Positions 58,253-64,000 of a DNA stretch of 64,000 nt are shown in pieces (the first letter of the stretch is position 1; each line of letters begins with the position of its first letter). The position numbers and the translations under genes are program-made. The notes beneath the pieces were generated by a model. That model had not been told where the DNA came from and ran no database searches. It was given only the letters and a program-made list of their open reading frames with translations. The DNA comes from Spirosoma sp. (GTDB lineage Bacteria; Bacteroidota; Bacteroidia; Cytophagales; Spirosomataceae), in the NCBI RefSeq assembly GCF_026391055.1, contig NZ_JAPLET010000030.1, positions 248,001 to 312,000 of the forward strand, read 5' to 3'.

Positions 58253-59239
58253 TTAGTTCTTGTCCACAAACTTGTAGTTCGCTTCGTTATAGCGGTCGCC
58301 GGTGTTCGGGTAGGTTGCCAGCAGGGTTTCGATAGCGGCAATGTCATGAGTCGTCAACTTAACGTCCACGGCCCCGGCATTATCCAGCAGGTAGTTTCTG
58401 CGTTTGGTACCCGGAATGGGAATAATGTTGTCGCCCTGCGCCAGCACCCAGGCCAACGCCAGCTGAGCAGGTGTGCAGCTTTTGTTCGCTGCGATTTCGG
58501 CGAAGCCTTGTGCCAGATTTTTGTTATTTTCTGCGTACTCTTTCTGATAGCGGGGTAACGTTTTCCGAAAATCCGTTGGTGCCAGCTCATTCACATCCAG
58601 CGCATTGGTTATTAGCCCACGCGCCAGCGGGCTAAACGGCACAAAGGATATTCCCAACTCCTTGCAAAGCGGCATAATTTCGGTTTCTACGTCTCGCGTC
58701 AGAAGCGAATATTCACTTTGAAGGGCAGATATGGGGTGCACCGCATTGGCCCGGCGGATGGAATTGGCAGAGGCTTCGGATAAGCCGAGGTACCGTACTT
58801 TACCCTCTTTTACCAGGTCGGCCATTGCGCCAACCATGTCTTCCACGGGCACGTTAGGATCGATCCGGTGGGCATAATACAGGTCGATCACGTCCGTTCG
58901 CAGTCGTTTCAGGCTGGCTTCCACGGCTATTTTTATATAAGCCGGTGATCCATCGAACTCCGTCAGTTTCCCGTCGGCATCGGCGCGAAAGCCGAATTTG
59001 GTGGCAATGAAAATTTTGTCTCTGTTAGGGACCAGCACTCTCGACACCAGTTCTTCATTTTTCCCATTGGCATAGGCGTCGGCAGTATCCCAGAAATTGA
59101 TGCCTATGTCGAGGGCTTTTTCGAGAGTGGCAATGGACTCTTCATCATTTGGTTCACCATAAGCATGGTTCATACCCATGCAGCCCAGCCCGATGGCCGA
59201 TAAGTTAACATCTGTATTGCCAAGTTTTCTGTATTTCAT
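58253..59239 (-). CDS. Aldo/keto reductase
   Basis: [87 protein letters not shown]. Confidence 0.96.
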   Translation of the reverse strand: MKYRKLGNTDVNLSAIGLGCMGMNHAYGEPNDEESIATLEKALDIGINFWDTADAYANGKNEELVSRVLVPNRDKIFIATKFGFRADADGKLTEFDGSPAYIKIAVEASLKRLRTDVIDLYYAHRIDPNVPVEDMVGAMADLVKEGKVRYLGLSEASANSIRRANAVHPISALQSEYSLLTRDVETEIMPLCKELGISFVPFSPLARGLITNALDVNELAPTDFRKTLPRYQKEYAENNKNLAQGFAEIAANKSCTPAQLALAWVLAQGDNIIPIPGTKRRNYLLDNAGAVDVKLTTHDIAAIETLLATYPNTGDRYNEANYKFVDKN

Positions 59240-59404
59240 TATCTGCGGGTTTTATAGGCAAGTTCGGTAAATAGCCGCAACGGTCTACCCTCGCCGGACA
59301 CCTTTTTGGCAAGTGTCCCGCAAAACTTTCCCGGCAGGGGTCTAAAATAGCGACCCGGTTTTCTTCGTTATTCTGCCGTGTTGAACGATTAACCCCACCC
59401 GGTT

Positions 59405-60478
59405 ATGCCTGTGAGAGCGGCTTTAGTGTTATCCTCTTTTTTTCTGACAACGGCCCTTGCCGTACCCTTATTTGCCCAGACACCCCCAACAGCCCTGCCG
59501 TTTGCGTCCGGCGCGTTCATTTGCAGCTACACGGGCGGCAAAGTGAGTCCAGACGTTATCTGCTCGCCTACGACCTCTTCAAACCGCCACGCTGAGAACG
59601 TCGTTGACCGCATCCTGAAACCCATCGGGCTGATGCGGAACTTCAAAGTCATTGAATGCTCCAACACCGACAATTGCTTTGCCACCGTGCTGAAAGGCCA
59701 GCGCTTTATTGTGTACGATGGCGCGTTCATGCAGCAAATCGAAGAGGAAACCGAAACTGACTGGTCGGCAATCAGCATCATGGCGCACGAGATCGGGCAC
59801 CACTTGCAGGGCCACACCATCGACGGGCGAGGTGGGCAGCCGATAAAAGAAATCGAAGCCGACAAATTTTCGGGCTTTGTCCTGCATCAGTTGGGAGCAT
59901 CGCTGGAAGACGCCACCGTAGCCGTCAGGGCGCTTGGCGACGACCATGCTACCTCAACGCACCCGGCCAAACCGGCCCGTATCGAGGCCATCCGAAAAGG
60001 GTGGCTGGAAGCGGAAGCCATGTACCCCAAAAGCCGAACGACTATAAAAACCCCAACGGCTATGGCTCCCAAACCCATTAATACGACACCCGCTGCCGTA
60101 GCCACAGCCCGGCCCGTTGTGACACCCGGCAGGGCACCCCAGCCGTCCGGTAATCGGGCAACCGTTGGCTGTGTATCGGGCGATTGCGAAGATGGAACAG
60201 GCGTGTTCGTTTACCCAACGCGTGAGCGCTACGCCGGTGAGTTCGAAGAGGGCGACAAGCACGGCGAAGGCGTCGAGTATTACGCCGATGGTAAGGTAAA
60301 ATACAAAGGCAATTTCCGCGATAACCTCCGCTCCGACTACGGCGTATATTACTATCGAAACGGCGACAAATACGCGGGATGGTTCAAGAATAACGTGCCC
60401 AATGGCAAAGGCACCTACTTTTTTGCCGGTGGCGACAAAATTGAAGCAACTTTTAAAAATGGTCAGCCCGTTCAGTAG
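59405..60478 (+). CDS. Secreted HExxH metallopeptidase with C-terminal MORN repeats
   Basis: IMAHEIGHHLQGHT (HExxH) + EIEADKFSGFVLHQLG; C-terminus ERYAGEFEEGDKHGEGVEYYADGKVKYKGNFRDNLRSDYGVYYYRNGDKYAGWFKNNVPNGKGTYFFAGG (MORN). Confidence 0.85.
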   Translation: MPVRAALVLSSFFLTTALAVPLFAQTPPTALPFASGAFICSYTGGKVSPDVICSPTTSSNRHAENVVDRILKPIGLMRNFKVIECSNTDNCFATVLKGQRFIVYDGAFMQQIEEETETDWSAISIMAHEIGHHLQGHTIDGRGGQPIKEIEADKFSGFVLHQLGASLEDATVAVRALGDDHATSTHPAKPARIEAIRKGWLEAEAMYPKSRTTIKTPTAMAPKPINTTPAAVATARPVVTPGRAPQPSGNRATVGCVSGDCEDGTGVFVYPTRERYAGEFEEGDKHGEGVEYYADGKVKYKGNFRDNLRSDYGVYYYRNGDKYAGWFKNNVPNGKGTYFFAGGDKIEATFKNGQPVQ

Positions 60479-60502
60479 AGTCCGAACGGGCTGACCATTT
60501 TT
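60455..60502. terminator. Hairpin terminator overlapping the end of the upstream CDS
   Basis: aaaaatggtcagcccgttc-agtagagtcc-gaacgggctgaccattttt, 19-bp perfect arms; the TAG stop is in the loop; convergent genes. Confidence 0.75.
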
Positions 60503-60523
60503 GAAATGAAAGTGGTAAGGTCG

Positions 60524-61897
60524 TTACTTCAGAAAAATCTCGTCATTGTCGGTCACGAACATCCGGGTACTTTCCGTGTAGGTGCCGCCCGTTGGCGATT
60601 TATACTTCAGATCAACGTAAAACGCCCGGAAACCCGATGCTGGATACGTATCCGTTAGTGTAACGGTTCCTTTATTTTTAATTCCCAGGCTTTTGCCTTC
60701 CCACTTCTCGTCCTGAAAAATCATATCCGTTGAATTAGCCGACCAGATGACGGCGTCTTCGAGTAAATCGGCCGTTGCTTTTACGGTCAGGTTCACCCCT
60801 GTTTTGGTCGTCGAAACGGTCCACTGGCAGGCTGGGTAGGGCTGCCGGGTAAGAGTCGTCCCGAAGAACGCGTTTAGTGCTTCCAGCGCCTGTCGTTTAT
60901 CGCCCAAGTCGTGTCCCACGTTCGGAACATAATGAATAAAATTCTCGCCCGGAATCTGGCCAATGTAGTGCTTAACGGCATCGACCGTCCAGTACTCATC
61001 GTTAGTACCCATAATGAGCATTTTGGGCATGGTCAGCTTTTTACGGTATGAATAGGGGTCGATCATCTGGTTAATAGCTGCTCCTTCCTTGCTGTGTACC
61101 GTTTGCGGAATACCGATTTTCACGTAGTCTTCGATCTGCTCGCTGTACTTGTTCCAGACCTTCATCTGGTAATCCAGATTGACGGGCATGTTCAGCACAT
61201 CAATGACCATGGGCGCAATGGCCGCAACCCGTTTGTCGCTGGCCCCCGTCAACCAGGTGGTCCAGCCACGCTTGGAAGCTCCCGACACAACGAAGCGGTT
61301 AACGTCTTTGTGCAGTGTTTGTTTAGCCAGTTCCTGCACGGCGTCCATGGCCCGAACGGCACTCTTCGTCATCGGAAAAAGCAGCGGCCAGGAGTAATCC
61401 CCGTCTTTTTTGAACTGATGCAGGGTGTAGGAGATCAGGGCATCTTCCGTCAGGTTATCGTATAGTGGCTGATTGGGTGTTTGCCGAAGTACGGCCACAA
61501 TGGCTTTGTTTTTCGTAGCCAGCGTGCTCATAGCCCGGTTAAAGCCATCCTCGCGGCCATTCCATCTGGGTTCGCCTTCTTTGAGCGACCCGCCCGTGAT
61601 GAACAGCAAAGCCCCATCTTGATTGACTTCTTTCGGCACCATTACGGTTAACTGGTGCTTCCAGAGGTGTTCACGCCATTTTTGGGAGGTGAGCATCACT
61701 TCATAGGCCGTAATATCACCATAGGTGTACGTATCTTTCACTTCCCACTTAAATGACTGGTCGCCGTTTTTGAGATAGCTTTCCAGGGCAGTGGCCGGGG
61801 TAATGCCATCGGCGGGTTCGGGCAGATCGAACGAGAAAAGCGCGCTGACGCCAAGGAGACCGGCGAGGGCAATGGGTTTGAATCGATTTAGTTTCAT
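60524..61897 (-). CDS. PhoPQ-activated pathogenicity-related (PqaA) family protein
   Basis: TVMVPKEVNQDGALLFITGGS; VRAMDAVQELAKQTLHKDVNRFVVSGASKRGWTTWLTGASDKRVAAIAPMVIDVLNM (GxSKRGW nucleophile elbow). Confidence 0.88.
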   Translation of the reverse strand: MKLNRFKPIALAGLLGVSALFSFDLPEPADGITPATALESYLKNGDQSFKWEVKDTYTYGDITAYEVMLTSQKWREHLWKHQLTVMVPKEVNQDGALLFITGGSLKEGEPRWNGREDGFNRAMSTLATKNKAIVAVLRQTPNQPLYDNLTEDALISYTLHQFKKDGDYSWPLLFPMTKSAVRAMDAVQELAKQTLHKDVNRFVVSGASKRGWTTWLTGASDKRVAAIAPMVIDVLNMPVNLDYQMKVWNKYSEQIEDYVKIGIPQTVHSKEGAAINQMIDPYSYRKKLTMPKMLIMGTNDEYWTVDAVKHYIGQIPGENFIHYVPNVGHDLGDKRQALEALNAFFGTTLTRQPYPACQWTVSTTKTGVNLTVKATADLLEDAVIWSANSTDMIFQDEKWEGKSLGIKNKGTVTLTDTYPASGFRAFYVDLKYKSPTGGTYTESTRMFVTDNDEIFLK

Positions 61898-61974
61898 GGA
61901 GTAAAGGGGTCTCCCGCTCCTTTTCAGAAGCGGGAGACAGGGTTTAGGAAATTAGTCAATACAGGGCATTTACG

Positions 61975-63246
61975 CTATTTATAGTCATCCGCTTTTGGCG
62001 AACCGGCAATTAATTTCAGGGCTTCGTCCATGTAAATCTCGGCCGTGTTTTCACCCAGACTGGTCCGGCTGATGTACTCGTACCGTTTAAAGCTGTTGAA
62101 GTCTACTTTCGTGAGCATATACCCGAAAGCATCGTTCGTCAGGCCAAATAACAAAGGCACATGGGCGTGCATGTGTCGCTTTAGGTAATACCCGATGTTC
62201 GGCAGGGCTTCGCCGGGAATGGTCAGTACCTGTGCGCTGCCAATGTTGAGGAGGTTCACTTGAGCCACCACCTTATCCCCGGCGGCAATGGGGTACTTCA
62301 ACGGTGAGTTCTTGACGATGTACTTCATCACCTCCGACTCGATGGGAAATGTAATGTTACGGGTGGTACAGAATAAGGTAGGGTTCGATTGCGGCTCAAC
62401 GGGAGTTACGATACGCAGGGCTTCGTCGGCCAGCAGCTCGCCAATGCGGATACATTCTTCCCAGGTATTGGCTTCTTTGCCATTCTCCCGCCGGTTGTCG
62501 GCCGTGACCATGCCGCCCTGAGCGCCGTTCATGAACAGGGCCACACCCCCCACTTTCGACTCGATTCGCTGACAAAGCGGACCACATAAATCCGGACTGA
62601 GGATACCTCGGTCCGAGCCGATCACCTCCGGATGAATGGCGTAGTTGACCAGCGTTACAATGGGCTTTCCGGTATTCGTGCCAGATGTAGCAATAGCTTG
62701 TATGACCCCACAGCGAGGGTCATATAACGCCGGAGCATAATAGTTGTAGGCAATTTGCCCTTTGGCATCGCCAACGGCAATTTTCAGGGTGGCCGGACTT
62801 GCCGTTGCCAGTGCTTCATTAACGGCATCGGCAATGGCGTGTACGCATTTGTCCAGATACGGAAGGTCGGCAAACGACTCCCCTTTTTCGTTCGGGAAGC
62901 CATAGGCATCCGGGCCACTGTGGGTGTGCGTAGCACCGATCAGGATATTTTCGGGTGGAATTCCCTTGATGAGCGCCCTCGATTTGTTACCCAGTACCGA
63001 TGGCCAGCCCAGGTTATCGACGCTGACGATGGCAACGCGCGTACTCCCCCGTTCGAAAACACAGGCCCGGACAAATAACTCCCCTTTTGCCTCGACCGCT
63101 TTTTTGGGCGTACCAATTCCGCCGGAAACGGGCAGCAACGGGTTGGGCGTAATCAGCCGGACAGCCGCCCCTACCTTAAAGACTTGGGCGGAAACGGAAA
63201 CGACCGTCAGGCCGAAGAATAGAAGCGCAACGACGATTTTTTTCAT
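61975..63246 (-). CDS. Secreted neutral/alkaline ceramidase N-terminal-like protein
   Basis: FKVGAAVRLITPNPLLPVSGGIG; VAIVSVDNLGWPSV; ILIGATHTHSGPDAYG; NYAIHPEVIGSDRGILSPDL; LFMNGAQGGMVTADNR. Confidence 0.85.
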   Translation of the reverse strand: MKKIVVALLFFGLTVVSVSAQVFKVGAAVRLITPNPLLPVSGGIGTPKKAVEAKGELFVRACVFERGSTRVAIVSVDNLGWPSVLGNKSRALIKGIPPENILIGATHTHSGPDAYGFPNEKGESFADLPYLDKCVHAIADAVNEALATASPATLKIAVGDAKGQIAYNYYAPALYDPRCGVIQAIATSGTNTGKPIVTLVNYAIHPEVIGSDRGILSPDLCGPLCQRIESKVGGVALFMNGAQGGMVTADNRRENGKEANTWEECIRIGELLADEALRIVTPVEPQSNPTLFCTTRNITFPIESEVMKYIVKNSPLKYPIAAGDKVVAQVNLLNIGSAQVLTIPGEALPNIGYYLKRHMHAHVPLLFGLTNDAFGYMLTKVDFNSFKRYEYISRTSLGENTAEIYMDEALKLIAGSPKADDYK

Positions 63247-63262
63247 GTCAGCTAAACCGTTA

Positions 63263-63338
63263 GGTGGTTTTTTCGGTGTTCTTGTATGGTGTCAGTTTCT
63301 CAAAGCTGATACCATACAAGAACACCGAAAAAACCACC
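63263..63338 (-). terminator. Long hairpin downstream of the susD-like gene
   Basis: ggtggttttttcggtgttcttgtatggtgtcag-10 nt-ctgataccatacaagaacaccgaaaaaaccacc, 33-bp arms with one wobble mismatch. Confidence 0.75.
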
Positions 63339-63353
63339 ACAGAAACAAAAAAT

Positions 63354-64000
63354 CTACCAGGGTTTACCGGTTCCCTGAACCAGCCAGGGTTTCGACCAGG
63401 CACTGTTTTTCCCGTCGGATTGCGAGTTTGTGGTCACCTCCAGTTTATCGACGGCCGCACCGGCATTGGCTTTGTTGAGGTTCAGCTCATCCCGCATATA
63501 GTAAAACCGCAGCGGCAGGGCTTTCCGTTTGGCAGCAACACCCGCCGACAGGGCCGGTAAGCCCGTTCGCCGGTAGTCGAACCAGGCCTCCGTGGCGTTG
63601 GTCCAGCTCGCAATCCATTTCTGCCCGATTATCTGTGCCTGTGTACCCTCGTAAGCGACCCCTTTCTGCATAATAAACGTGGGATAGCTGCTGGCTACTC
63701 CCCAGGTAGTGAGCGATGCTTTAACCCCGGCTTCGTACTGCGTTTTGGCATCTCCGGCAGCCCAGCCTTTCAGGGCCGCTTCGGCCAGAATAAACCGCAC
63801 TTCAGCCGCCGACATCAGCCGGGCTTTCAGCAACGAGCCTTTGGCCTGCATGTATATCTCATTCAGATACGAAACGTGCGGATTAACCGAGGTCTGGCCC
63901 GGTGTCGGGTTGAAGTTATAGCCCGATGGCAGCTGCGATACGCTGGGGGGTAACCCTACGTAATTTGGGTCGGTATCGATGGGTGTTGCGCCCACTTTGT
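63354..64000 (-). CDS. SusD/RagB family protein (SusD-like_2 type), N-terminus beyond the window edge
   Basis: AKGSLLKARLMSAAEVRFILAEAALKGWAAGDAKTQYEAGVKASL...IGQKWIASWTNATEAWFDYRRTGLPAL...LPLRFYYMRDELNLNKANAGAAV. Confidence 0.92.
   Translation of the reverse strand, partial: KVGATPIDTDPNYVGLPPSVSQLPSGYNFNPTPGQTSVNPHVSYLNEIYMQAKGSLLKARLMSAAEVRFILAEAALKGWAAGDAKTQYEAGVKASLTTWGVASSYPTFIMQKGVAYEGTQAQIIGQKWIASWTNATEAWFDYRRTGLPALSAGVAAKRKALPLRFYYMRDELNLNKANAGAAVDKLEVTTNSQSDGKNSAWSKPWLVQGTGKPW

Noticed and set aside
1-64000. CRISPR arrays, rRNA, tRNA, transposases, prophage genes
   Set aside because: None recognised on reading the sequence and ORF translations; a tRNAscan-SE/Infernal and ISfinder run would be needed to exclude small features.

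Overview
This 64 kb window has the gene content and signals of a Bacteroidota chromosome, probably Cytophagales (Spirosoma-like). Supporting marks are SusC/SusD pairs, SprA, GldF, DUF4199 proteins, TAnnTTTG-type -7 promoter boxes and hairpin-rich intergenic gaps. It is densely coding, with about 45 recognisable genes. I saw no rRNA, tRNA, CRISPR array, transposase or prophage.

Main blocks:
1) A SusC-type receptor truncated by the left edge.
2) An M16 peptidase, a MNT/HEPN pair, ispF and an amidohydrolase on one strand.
3) Enolase-superfamily, GNAT, serine hydrolase and isochorismatase-like genes.
4) A decayed surface-protein pseudogene.
5) dnaA and both methylmalonyl-CoA mutase subunits.
6) A LacI-regulated PUL-like locus: GH109-like oxidoreductase, SusC, SusD, and a DUF5077/DUF3472-like protein.
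7) A gliding/T9SS neighbourhood: VanZ, GldF, two DUF4199 proteins, a dihydroorotase-like protein, GcvH, and a 2564-aa SprA.
8) A PqaA-family protein, a ceramidase-like protein, and a SusD truncated by the right edge.

The most notable items are: a 70-bp perfect spacer-less palindrome between convergent genes; a REP-like nested palindrome beside a serine hydrolase whose signal peptide is separated from its body by an apparent 1-nt frameshift; tandem LacI-type operators; a MNT/HEPN pair coupled by ATGA overlaps to ispF, with an altered HEPN motif; a dihydroorotase-like protein lacking its metal-binding HxH; a metallopeptidase-MORN fusion; a palindrome-like insertion in the MutB linker; and a multiply disrupted surface-protein pseudogene. 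I did not find a clearly new multi-gene defence or mobile system.
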